Below are positions 1 to 7,363 of a stretch of 21,143 bases of DNA, one piece after another. Position 1 is the stretch's first letter, and every line of letters begins with the position of its first letter. The position numbers and the translations under genes were made by a program. Location: assembly GCA_002414185.1 (NCBI GenBank), contig DHYS01000002.1, forward strand, positions 1,264 through 22,406, in the 5' to 3' direction. The notes beneath the pieces are model-generated. The model did not search any database, had not been told where the DNA came from, and worked only from the letters and a program-made list of their open reading frames with translations. This DNA is from Patescibacteria group bacterium UBA5124 (GTDB lineage Bacteria > Patescibacteriota > Gracilibacteria > Absconditabacterales > Absconditicoccaceae).

Positions 1-375
1 GCAAAAGTAATGGCAGAAGAATTCCTTGCTCGCGGATACAAGTTGGTGACAGGAGGAACAGATAATCATATGATCGTAGTCAACTTTGAAGGTACAGATC
101 TCGATGGATCAGTAGCAGAAAAAACCCTCGATAAGGTAGGTATCTCATGCTCTAAATCTACGATCCCCGATGATCCAAATCCTCCATTCAAGCCATCTGG
201 ACTTAGAATCGGTATGCCAGCAATGACAACCAGAGGAGTGAAGGAAGATGAAACCAGACAAATCGTCGCTTTCATGGACGAAGCCCTCAAAAACAAAGAT
301 AACGAAGAAATCCTCGCATCTATCAAAAACCAAGTCAAAGAATTTTCTAAAAAATTCCCAGTTCCAGGTATCTAA
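1..375 (+). CDS. glyA: Serine hydroxymethyltransferase, C-terminal part (5' end outside window)
   Basis: This is the C-terminal ~124 residues of serine hydroxymethyltransferase, the PLP enzyme that interconverts serine and glycine while loading one-carbon units on tetrahydrofolate in the cytoplasm. The frame is open from base 1 and ends at TAA 373-375. The family is recognised by the block KPSGLRIGMPAMTTRG, which contains the arginine that binds the substrate carboxylate, by LVTGGTDNHMIVVNF upstream, and by the closing helical segment ending in FPVPGI. The PLP lysine and the large catalytic domain lie before the window. All ten glycines use GGN codons and none uses UGA, unlike most genes here, which fits a highly expressed gene. 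A terminator follows 11 bases after the stop. Confidence 0.96.
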   Translation, partial: AKVMAEEFLARGYKLVTGGTDNHMIVVNFEGTDLDGSVAEKTLDKVGISCSKSTIPDDPNPPFKPSGLRIGMPAMTTRGVKEDETRQIVAFMDEALKNKDNEEILASIKNQVKEFSKKFPVPGI

Positions 376-386
376 TTTTTAAGAGA

Positions 387-413
387 GTTGCCCGCAAGGG
401 CGACTTTTTATTT
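387..413 (+). terminator. Rho-independent terminator of glyA
   Basis: A 7-bp stem, GTTGCCC at 387-393 with GGGCGAC at 398-404, closes a GCAA tetraloop and is followed at once by TTTTTATTT. It sits 11 bases after the glyA stop. The next gene starts only 20 bases beyond it, so that gene either has a promoter buried here or depends on read-through. Confidence 0.9.
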
Positions 414-433
414 AACTAAAAAAATATGAAATT

Positions 434-1258
434 ATGGCATTAAAGATAACTTTATATACAGATGGTGTTATAGCTCCATTACAAAAACAATTAGAAGAAT
501 GTTCCAATATTATTTTATTTGGATTACAAACATTAGAACAAATCACAAAAGATCCTCCTGAAGCAGGAATAATAGAAGGTACTATATTTCATCCTATGAA
601 AATATGAGACAATAAACTAAATATAGAAACTAAAAAAGAAAACTTTAAAAACTGGTTAATAAAAAAATGATTTGAAGATTTAATTAAATGAATTGAACTT
701 TCGCTTAGGGAAGCTTGCACTTACGTCTCTATTTTTAATATGCCTATAAAAGAAATTAATACAGAAGATGATCTAAATCAATATACTAGTAAAATTCGTA
801 AAGAAGTATCTGAGTTACATATACCTATAATGATAAAAAGAATTGAAAATCATTTAGTTAATCCTTTAGTTTATAAGAAACAAATTTTATCTATCAATAA
901 GGGACGTAATTGTTTGGTACATAGAAATGGGATTGTTTCAGAAAAAGATATAAATAATAAAGAAGAAGATGTTCTTAAGATTGAATGGATAAGACTAGGT
1001 TTTTTCTATGAAAATGGTTGAATTAAAGAAGAGGTCTCAGGGGCTTGAAAGATGATTCCTTGATGATCTTCATTGGCTCTTGAGCCAAGAGAAGAATTAA
1101 TTAATTTTAAAAAATGAGATAAAATAGAATTTGATTATAAAATATTTAATGAATTAATAATCACATGTCTTCATTTTTGATATAATTTAATAAGTTGTCT
1201 TCCTAACAATAATAATCCTAACGAGATGATTTCAGCTGAAAATCCTAACGTTGACTAA
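434..1258 (+). CDS. HEPN-domain protein with RNx3H motif (putative RNase or RNA-binding)
   Basis: Read with UGA as Gly, this is one 274-aa frame from ATG 434 to TAA 1256. No membrane segment or signal peptide is visible. Around residues 157-165 it carries GRNCLVHRNG, in which R158-N-x3-H163 matches the R-x4-6-H signature of HEPN domains. The surrounding helical sequence fits that small all-alpha fold. HEPN proteins are often ribonucleases in toxin-antitoxin and defence systems, but some only bind RNA. No nucleotidyltransferase or antitoxin partner lies next to it, so I do not assign a toxin role. The gene is very AT-rich (ATA, TTA, AAT dominate), unlike glyA, and its last residues and stop codon fall inside a dispersed repeat, both hinting at acquisition or remodelling. 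HEPN assignment rests on the motif alone. Confidence 0.6.
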
Positions 1259-1390
1259 GCAATAGGAAAATCCCAGAATCCACTATCGTCACCAGCACCT
1301 TGACCGAGCGAAGAGCGAGATTTGCTGGTGACTAGACCTTTTTGGATACTTTTTGCGGCAATGGGAAAAAGTATCAAATGAACTTAAGAA
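1251..1390 (+). repeat. Dispersed palindromic repeat A, copy 1
   Basis: This block runs from TTGACTAAGCAA to AACTTAAG and recurs at 7180-7287. It holds two nested hairpins: GTCACCAGCA (1288-1297) with TGCTGGTGAC (1323-1332), and GATACTTTTT (1345-1354) with AAAAAGTATC (1366-1375), separated by the shared TAGACCTTTTT. Copy 2 keeps the second hairpin almost base for base, but has a different first-hairpin sequence that still pairs. That is the pattern expected of a folded element rather than a conserved protein-binding site. The stop codon of the HEPN gene lies inside its left end. Confidence 0.8.
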
Positions 1391-1448
1391 AAGCAATGAA
1401 AAAAAGGAACAATAAGAGCTTTGAGATCTCTTTCAAAAAATAAAGCGA

Positions 1449-1479
1449 TGCCAAAAAGTATTAAATAGAACTTAAGAAA
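1449..1479 (+). repeat. Partial copy of repeat A (right end)
   Basis: GCCAAAAAGTATTAAATAGAACTTAAG repeats the right flank of element A (AAAAAGTATCAAAT-GAACTTAAG at 1366-1388) with one substitution in the stem. It lacks the left arm, so it looks like a decayed or truncated copy. Confidence 0.6.
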
Positions 1480-1486
1480 AAACTTT

Positions 1487-1518
1487 AGATTCTGGCTCCA
1501 ATTTCATAAGGCCGGAAT
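1487..1518 (+). repeat. ATTCCGGC palindrome (repeat B), copy 1
   Basis: ATTCTGGC (1489-1496) pairs with GCCGGAAT (1511-1518) around a 14-base loop, with one G-T wobble. The same element with the same GCTCCAA start of loop appears at 1572-1601 and 7303-7331, and a variant at 4037-4079. Confidence 0.75.
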
Positions 1519-1536
1519 GACAACAGAGAATTAAGT

Positions 1537-1566
1537 TAGATTGCCACGCTATCGCTCGCAATGACA
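1537..1566 (+). repeat. Half-copy of repeat C (GATTGCC...CGCAATGAC)
   Basis: GATTGCCACGCTATCGCTCGC followed by AATGAC corresponds to the right arm of the larger inverted element seen whole at 15403-15486 and 16906-16986. Only one arm is present here. Confidence 0.65.
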
Positions 1567-1571
1567 TAGAG

Positions 1572-1601
1572 ATTCCGGCTCCAACAAGACAAGGCCGGAA
1601 T
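1572..1601 (+). repeat. ATTCCGGC palindrome (repeat B), copy 2
   Basis: A perfect 8-bp inverted repeat, ATTCCGGC (1572-1579) with GCCGGAAT (1594-1601), with a 14-base loop. Together with the three repeats before it, it fills most of the 485-base space between the HEPN gene and the next promoter. I see no gene in that space. Confidence 0.8.
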
Positions 1602-1661
1602 GATATAGAGAAATAATTAAAAAAATAAAATATAAAAAACATAAAATGTCAATAATATTAC

Positions 1662-1691
1662 TTGACTTCCATACCCAAAAAACTATACAAT
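1662..1691 (+). promoter_or_regulatory. Sigma-70-type promoter for the GHMP/winged-helix gene
   Basis: TTGACT (1662-1667) and TACAAT (1686-1691) are 18 bases apart. Transcription would begin near 1698, leaving a leader of about 45 bases before ATG 1744. The leader has no Shine-Dalgarno sequence. Confidence 0.65.
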
Positions 1692-1743
1692 ACAAGCAAT
1701 AAAGGAAATCTGATTTTGATTTTATCTCTTTATTGTATCTCAT

Positions 1744-3552
1744 ATGAATTCTAAAAACCTCAAGAAAACCTACGTGAATACATACGAAAGGTTTTTTTTA
1801 GAAAATGAAATTGTGATATCGACGCCATTTATTATGAATTGGTCAGGTGATATCCTGAATAATTACAGTGGAGTAGGGATTAAACAAAAAATTCCTCTTC
1901 GTCTCTATGCTGGATGCAGTAAAAATTCTAGTGGAAAGATTACCCTAGGAAAGGTTTTTAATCTCGATCTCAATGAGTACAAATTTATTGAAACAAACGC
2001 TTTGGAATATGCTCCATATTTCAATGATCTCAATAGTTATATAGAGGAAAAATATGCACATCTTATCAAAGAATATGGAGGACTAGAAATCAATATTTTA
2101 TCAGAATTACCTAGAGGGGTAGGATTGGGATTCGGGTCTATCATTGCATTACTTTTGGCAGTATTGTTTAATAGACTAGAAAATAAATTGGATATCGAAA
2201 CTATCAATGAACTAAAAAAACAGAACATAAACAATCTTCTCAATGATACCTATGGATCATTTTATAGTATGTTTATGGATGCATTAGAACTAGATAAACA
2301 CGTCTATAGTATGGTTTCATCATCGACAAAATTAGGTTCGTTTTTTGATTCGTATTATCCTATTGTAGCATTTTCTCAGGATTTTGAGAAGACATCTCCA
2401 CATACGGATTTACATACCAATAGATATTTTGGATTTAGATTTCAGGATATATTTAAAGAGGTGAGAGAAGTGCCATATGCACCGATTGATTATGGATTGA
2501 TTTACTCAGGGAAGCCAGTTTTACTTGAGCAAATCGCAGGTAGTCATTATAAAAATAATGGATATATAGAACAAGAAATTAAAACAGAATTTAGAACATT
2601 ATTTGGAGATTATCTGGATCAGCTTTCTCCAAATCAAAGACCAAGATTTTATAAAAATCTGATTCATCCAGAAACTAATGAATTTGATTTGACGTATGGA
2701 AAGCTGATGGGAATCATTAGTCTCAAGGTATTGTACTTCATGTCTCAGATGTATTGTGATGGATATGATGAATCAAATATGCTTCAGTTTCTCGATGCTA
2801 TCAAAAAACTTAATCAAGGAGATGCAGTGACAAGAGATAGTTCTCATACCTTCCTTTCCTTTATTAAAAAACTTCTAGAAAAATTTCAATGATCACATAA
2901 ATATCTTTCTATAGCGCCAAATGATAGTACAATCATGGGATGATCATTACTCTTTGCTATGCCACTAGAAGGATTTAGAAAATCACTTATCGATGCTACG
3001 CAATTTGTTGCTTGAGATTTTACAGGATCTAAGATGCTCTATGCAAACTGGATAGATGGAATAGAATACGAAGGAATCAAAATAGAACAAGATCTCAGAG
3101 ATAGTATATATTCTGAATTCTTAGATAATAACAATTGTATCGTAAAACGATCAGATGGAAAAATGGTTATATGAGACTGTGAAAAGACGATAGAAAATCA
3201 TAGAGTAGGATTACTCCTTGATACCGTAAATAATAAGATCTATTTGGACGGTCAAAAGCTTACCTCTCAAGATATCCACTCGCAGAGTGCGACTATTGAA
3301 ATCATGAAACGTCTTATCGAAAACCCTGGTAAAGATATCTCCAACAAAGATTTACCATCTTCAAGCTATAGTAAAAATAAAAATGATATGCTAGGTAAGA
3401 TTGTAATTCCACTTATAGAACTTATCGAGAAAAAAACAGGGAAAAAACTTCCACTAATCTGTAAGTGAAGTATCTATGATTTTTATCTTAAACTCAATAA
3501 ATCTGACATAGAAATAGCAGTGATAGATCTTTTGCAAAAAGACAGTAACTAA
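1744..3552 (+). CDS. GHMP-kinase-like protein with C-terminal winged-helix domain
   Basis: A 602-aa protein with five in-frame UGA-Gly codons. Residues ~20-410 look like a GHMP kinase (the mevalonate, galactokinase and homoserine kinase fold). They contain an N-terminal WSGDI...NYSGVGIKQKIPLRLYAG segment, a LPRGVGLGFGS loop at ~122-132 resembling the ATP-binding PxxxGLGSS motif but with FGS in place of SSA, and a glycine-rich DSTIMGGSLLF segment at ~394-404 resembling motif 3. Residues ~485-595 (IYLDGQKLTS, a helix, NPGKDISNKDL, then a long helix and a wing) match an OmpR/PhoB-type winged helix. This suggests a regulator that senses a small metabolite or nucleotide, but kinase activity is unproven. 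The gene is transcribed alone, between its own promoter and terminator. Domain calls are by eye. Confidence 0.55.
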
Positions 3553-3570
3553 CTAGAATGTCTAGTGATT

Positions 3571-3608
3571 AAAAGAAAAAGACAAAAAAATGGTCTTTTT
3601 CTTTTTTT
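3571..3608 (+). terminator. Rho-independent terminator after the GHMP/winged-helix gene
   Basis: AAAAGAAAAAGAC (3571-3583) pairs with GTCTTTTTCTTTT (3593-3605), a 13-bp A/T-rich stem with a 9-base loop that runs into a T-tract. It begins 18 bases after the stop. Confidence 0.85.
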
Positions 3609-3698
3609 GATTTTTTAAGCTGAGATATTGTAGTTTAGCATAGGGATAAAAATTTGTCCTAACTTTGTCAGTTTTTTTCTTTAAGTGAATATATAGGA

Positions 3699-3704
3699 TA
3701 TAAT
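3699..3704 (+). promoter_or_regulatory. Candidate -10 box for the 97-aa gene
   Basis: A perfect TATAAT lies 29 bases before ATG 3734. No good -35 box stands 16-18 bases upstream; the nearest, TTGTCA at 3665-3670, is 28 bases away. The call is therefore tentative. Confidence 0.4.
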
Positions 3705-3733
3705 CAGAAAACTTTATTTGCTAAACCAGACCT

Positions 3734-4027
3734 ATGGTTGATCACAATTTAAAAAATAAAGTAATTACAGCAATGACCACGTCTTCCACGGATGAGCATC
3801 AAAGATTGATTAAACAAGTGGTAAGAAAATATTTTTATAAGCAAGGTAATCTTATAGAGATGTATACATTTTTTAGTCTGTTGCATGACGAGCTTTATTA
3901 TGACATCCTCAAGAAGAATATTAAATTGGAAAAGAAAACAATCAGACTTTTAGAATTGCTTGCATCTCCTATTCACGAATATGCTCCACATCTCCAAAAG
4001 ACTCTCCTTCAAAAGATTTTAAAATAA
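3734..4027 (+). CDS. Hypothetical 97-aa protein
   Basis: I do not recognise this protein. It is a 97-aa, lysine-rich and largely helical-looking chain with no cysteines, no membrane segment and no signal peptide. It has no in-frame UGA and ends at TAA. The start at ATG 3734 follows a TATAAT box and a short leader, and the gene sits between an upstream terminator and a palindrome shared with the convergent surface-protein gene, so it is probably a single-gene transcript. The balanced mix of charged and hydrophobic residues (KQVVRKYFYKQGNLIEMYTFF, then KKTIRLLELLASP) looks like a genuine folded protein rather than a chance frame. No function is assigned. Confidence 0.6.
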   Translation: MVDHNLKNKVITAMTTSSTDEHQRLIKQVVRKYFYKQGNLIEMYTFFSLLHDELYYDILKKNIKLEKKTIRLLELLASPIHEYAPHLQKTLLQKILK

Positions 4028-4036
4028 AAAAATTAG

Positions 4037-4079
4037 ATTCCGGTATTGCTAAAGCAAGATCTATTCTTGAGTCCGGAAT
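4037..4079 (+). repeat. ATTCCGG palindrome (repeat B variant) between convergent genes
   Basis: ATTCCGG (4037-4043) pairs with CCGGAAT (4073-4079); an inner TTGCT/AGCAA (4046-4050 / 4053-4057) pairs too. It lies between the end of the 97-aa gene and the end of the convergent surface-protein gene, so it could act as a weak bidirectional terminator, although neither side has a good T-tract. Confidence 0.6.
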
Positions 4080-4096
4080 GATAAAGCTATATTAAA

Positions 4097-4549
4097 TTAA
4101 AAACTAGGGAGAGTAATAGTAAGGGTACCTACATAAGTACCAGGAGCTTGATTAGCAGGGACATTAACTTGAAGCTGTATGTCAGTAGTTTGGATAGTAC
4201 AGATAGTTCCTTGAGAAGAAGATTCTTTAGCTAATAATACATGAGGTTGAGAATAAATTTCTACATTACCACTATCATTGGTAGCGGAGCAGTTACCAGC
4301 AGTCATTGTAGCAGATCCATGATTGATAAGTACATTAGTTCAAGAGATAATATTACTAAATTCACTAGTTAGGTTAGATGTTTGAATATACATATTCCAA
4401 CCTTCAGGTTTACCAGCAAAGTCAGTACAAGACCAGGTACTAGAACCAGAAGTAGAAAGAAAGTTACCGCTAAAAGTCATTGCTTCAAAAGCAGAACCTA
4501 CACTTTTTGTTCAAAGGTTTACAGCAGTACCATAGATACAGTTTGAGAA
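4097..4549 (-). pseudogene. WxL-like C-terminal domain of the surface protein, cut off by an in-frame TAA
   Basis: This 150-codon stretch continues the upstream surface-protein frame after a single TAA (4550-4552) and ends at TAA 4097-4099. It has no start of its own: its first Met codon comes well inside the domain and there is no signal peptide. The sequence reads like the WxL-type cell-surface domain: CIYGTAVNLG, then TWSCTDFAGKPEGWNMYIQ with the W-x-M element, a cysteine pair, and the closing VPANQAPGTYVGTLTITLP strand typical of such domains. The downstream frame is clean, with two UGA-Gly codons and no further stop, so the break is recent, a sequencing error, or read through. It may be the tail of a 791-aa adhesin. 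Confidence 0.6.
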
Positions 4550-6472
4550 TTATGTAGTGATAGTGAAAGTAAGTTCTCCTTGGTTAGATCATAATTGTTG
4601 AGAGATAGTATAGGTAATAGAATCAGAAGTAGAAACATCAGCGATAGAATCATTATTTGTATCAAACTGAGCATAAACAGTTTTAGTACCAGCGCCAGCA
4701 GAAAGAGTTCGAGATTTAGAAGTAGCATAGGCTTCCCAAGTATTTCGAGAAGAACCATCATTAGAGAATCTCATTTGCACAGCACCAGGAGCAGATATTG
4801 ATAAAGTAACATTTGCTTCTGTAGTAGATCATGCATCATCATTAATAACAAAAGATCCAGTAGATGAAGCAATAGCGAAGTAAGTAAAGTGGTTAGTAGT
4901 AAATACAGTATAAGGTTGTCCACCTATATTTTGTACGATACCTCACTTTTCAAAGGTCCAGTTGGTTCCATCTTGAGATGAATAAATACTCACAGGATCC
5001 CCAACAGTTTTACCAGAAGCTGGTATGCTTAATGTGGCTACATCATTAGTCAATGTAAGAGATTCTGTCGAGCTACCTACTTTGATAGCGCCAATAACAT
5101 TATTTCCATTAACAGTAGATATAGAATAATCAGTAGGAGGTTCAATTTCTCCTGTATATACTAGATCATTATGTTTAAATTGAATATTCTTCTTCAAGAG
5201 AAGTTTATTTTTGTTATTAGAAAGCTCTATATTATTTGGAACTAATCAATCTGTACGAAGTAATGAAATATTTGTATCTCATGATAAAACAGCTCATGAA
5301 ACCACATATCATTCATTTAAGAAAGCATTTTGAATTGTAGATACATCAGAAGAATTTGGTAAATAGACAAGTTTTTTTCATAGAGAGATTGTCCTATTCA
5401 ACAAACAAAAAGAAGTATTTAAGATATCTGTACTACATGCATTATAGTTATATAATCAATCTGATAATCAGGTGTTTATAGTAGAAAAATATCGCTTATC
5501 AGTATCATACTTAGCAAGATTTGATTGATAAAGAGCTAGGATCTCTCAAGATGATAACACACGATCATATATTCTAACCTCATCAATAAGTCAATCATAA
5601 ATAGCACTTTGGTTACAAAGAGTACCATCTGAATTAATAGTTCATCCTATAGATAAATGAGAAGAAAGATCTACAATTCCATTTAATAAAGAACCTTGAG
5701 ACATTGTTCTTCCAATAGGATCTTTTATACCATTAATATATATATTTGCTCTATCAAGTCCATTATTAGTATTTATACTACCATCATAAGTTAAAACCAT
5801 ATGATATCGTATATTTGGATATAATTTTGTAGAACCAAAAACAATTCTATATACACTAGTACCACTAGTTTCATACCATAAAAATCTAGGAACAAGAGTA
5901 ACTCCATCAGAAAGATATCATACTCCGAAGAAAAATTCTCTTAAATTTTGATTACAAGTACTATCAGCCAACTTACTAATATAAGGTTGACTGTTCATTA
6001 CTGTTTCATGTTTAACTCGTATAGAAAATGAAAATTTATTATCACCCACAAATATATCATCAAATATATCTCCCAAATCTACATAATTTAAATCATCTTG
6101 TTCAAAATCATAAGCACCACCATATTTACCATCACCTGTCCAAGTAATTCAATTATATCATGTACCATTATTTCAATAATTAGAAATATCTTTTAAGAAT
6201 CAAGTAGTCTCGCCCAGAGTTGCTACATTATCAAAATTATACATAGCTATCAATCAACTATCATAGATAGGATAAGTTACTCCATCAAAATTATAGGTAA
6301 ATGAATTTAAGTTTGTTTGTGTAATATTTATATTTACAGGAAAATTGCCTTGTTGTATCGTTCCCCAGTCTACTGGTGTTGAACCAGTATAAGTCATTTG
6401 TGCTAATACAAAAGGAATATATAAAATTAAGAAGAAAAAGAATAATGTTTTTTTAAATATAGTTTTTAACAT
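4550..6472 (-). CDS. Secreted LamG/concanavalin-like surface protein
   Basis: A 640-aa exported protein with 19 in-frame UGA-Gly codons. Residues 1-25 are a classic signal peptide: lysines, a run of Phe/Leu/Ile, then FVLAQ. Residues ~73-305 form a LamG/concanavalin-A-like beta-sandwich, seen in LIAMYNFD near its start, the beta-rich core, and GLIDEVRIYDRVLSSGEILALY at its end; this fold usually binds glycans or host surfaces. Residues ~545-630 form an Ig-like module with VTLSISAPGAVQMRFSNDG and a DTNNDSIADVSTSDSITYTI tail. The frame ends at TAA 4550 with GELTFTITT, but the same frame reopens directly into a WxL-like domain. A likely role is adhesion to a host cell, as expected in an episymbiont; this is inference from the domains. 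A perfect consensus promoter drives it. Confidence 0.85.
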
Positions 6473-6515
6473 ACTATAAAATGTTGAATAAATTCATTAT
6501 TTAATTTATTATTTA

Positions 6516-6544
6516 ATTATATCCATAAAGCACTTTTTTGTCAA
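6516..6544 (-). promoter_or_regulatory. Perfect consensus sigma-70 promoter for the surface-protein gene
   Basis: On the minus strand, TTGACA (6544-6539) and TATAAT (6521-6516) are separated by exactly 17 bases. Transcription should begin near 6509, giving a leader of about 37 bases with no Shine-Dalgarno sequence. It is the strongest promoter I find in the window. Confidence 0.85.
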
Positions 6545-6625
6545 AAAATAACATTTTTATAAAATATTTATTTTATTTTAGATTAAATGTTTTGTAGAAA
6601 TAATAGAATAATTAAATTTAAAAAA

Positions 6626-6654
6626 TAAAAAAAACACCCTTTTCAGAGTGCTTT
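6626..6654 (-). terminator. Rho-independent terminator of ybaB
   Basis: On the minus strand a stem CACTC/GGGTG (one G-T pair) with a six-base loop runs into eight T residues. It starts about 20 bases after the ybaB stop. Confidence 0.75.
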
Positions 6655-6670
6655 CTTGTAGAAAAATATC

Positions 6671-7036
6671 TTATGATAATCCTGGGATTCCACCTCCACC
6701 AAGAAGATTTCCGATACTAGATGGATCAAATCCAAGAATATCTTTTGTCTTTTCTGCTGCGATTTCTTGAGCTTTAGTTTGCGCTTTTTGGAAGCAAGTT
6801 ACAATAAGTTTTTCAAGTTCTGCTTTCTTAGTAGGATCAAGAAGAGCAGGGTTATTGATTTGGAGATCCTTAAGTTTCATTTCTCCAGAAATATCTATGA
6901 TGATAGCATCAGCTTCTTCTCCGTTACTGTCAGTAAACTTTCCTTCTTTTGCTCTGATAATAAGATTTTTAAGAGCATTTTGTAATGTCTTGTACTTGTC
7001 ATACATTTGTTTCATTTCTCAAATTTTTCCAAACAT
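6671..7036 (-). CDS. ybaB: YbaB/EbfC family nucleoid-associated protein
   Basis: A 121-aa member of the YbaB/EbfC family, small dimeric DNA-binding proteins that coat the nucleoid. The start is ATG 7036, found only when UGA is read as Gly: it adds MFGKIGE before MKQMYDKY and matches the usual MFGK(L/I)G opening of the family. The middle has ISGEMKLKDLQINNPALLD, corresponding to the conserved strand and turn that carry the dimer core, and the end is a glycine-rich tail with LLGGGGIPGL. The gene stands alone with its own terminator. The family is often next to dnaX and recR, which is not so here. Confidence 0.88.
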
Positions 7037-7179
7037 TCGAAAATAATAATAAGATAAAATTTTTTGTGGTTAATAGATAACTAAATCAATTATAAAATCA
7101 AGAGTGATAGAAAAATGAGAAAATAATACAGTATATATTTTACAATTTTTCCACATTGATATAGCTGGAAAGCGAAACA

Positions 7180-7287
7180 TTGACTAAGCAAACCATTGGC
7201 CGAGCAAGCATGGCGGATTTGCGAGGCCTAGACCTTTTTGGATACTTTTTGCGGTAATGGGAAAAAGTATCAAATAGAATTTAAGAA
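7180..7287 (+). repeat. Dispersed palindromic repeat A, copy 2
   Basis: It shares TTGACTAAGCAA at the left, CCTAGACCTTTTTGGATAC in the middle and a hairpin GATACTTTTT (7241-7250) with AAAAAGTATC (7262-7271) with copy 1 at 1251-1390. The left hairpin has changed sequence but still pairs (GCAAA 7188-7192 with TTTGC 7218-7222, and CCAT 7193-7196 with ATGG 7210-7213). Confidence 0.8.
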
Positions 7288-7302
7288 TAAATATTTAATT
7301 AG

Positions 7303-7331
7303 ATTCCGGCTCCAACGGACAAGGCCGGAAT
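7303..7331 (+). repeat. ATTCCGGC palindrome (repeat B), copy 3
   Basis: A perfect 8-bp inverted repeat, ATTCCGGC (7303-7310) with GCCGGAAT (7324-7331), with loop TCCAACGGACAAG. As at 1251-1601 it follows a copy of repeat A, so A and B travel together at two sites. It lies 33 bases past the stop of the minus-strand transketolase-like gene and may serve as its 3' hairpin. Confidence 0.8.
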
Positions 7332-7363
7332 GACATAGAAAAATTATGTTTGTAGAAAAGAGT

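Larger units (their letters stand above)
7037..7363. other. Intergenic region with repeats, no gene
   Basis: This 327-base gap between the starts of ybaB and the end of the transketolase-like gene has no credible coding frame. Its half nearest ybaB is A/T-rich and should hold the ybaB promoter, though I find no convincing pair of boxes. The other half holds copy 2 of repeat A (7180-7287) and copy 3 of repeat B (7303-7331). Confidence 0.6.

Noticed and set aside
1549..1743. A 64-aa minus-strand frame in the repeat island
   Set aside because: It is made of repeat B/C sequence and the promoter of the next gene, with low-complexity hydrophobic translation.
3244..3468. A separate short gene
   Set aside because: It lies in the same frame as the GHMP/winged-helix gene and is set off only by UGA-Gly codons, so it is part of that gene.
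4519..4761. A programmed frameshift to rescue the surface protein
   Set aside because: The other frame gives a Leu-rich, unrelated translation, while the original frame reopens directly after the TAA with a sensible domain. A nonsense codon explains it better than a frameshift.
1251..7331. The repeats as a CRISPR array
   Set aside because: Copies are few, differ in type, are not regularly spaced, and no cas gene is present.
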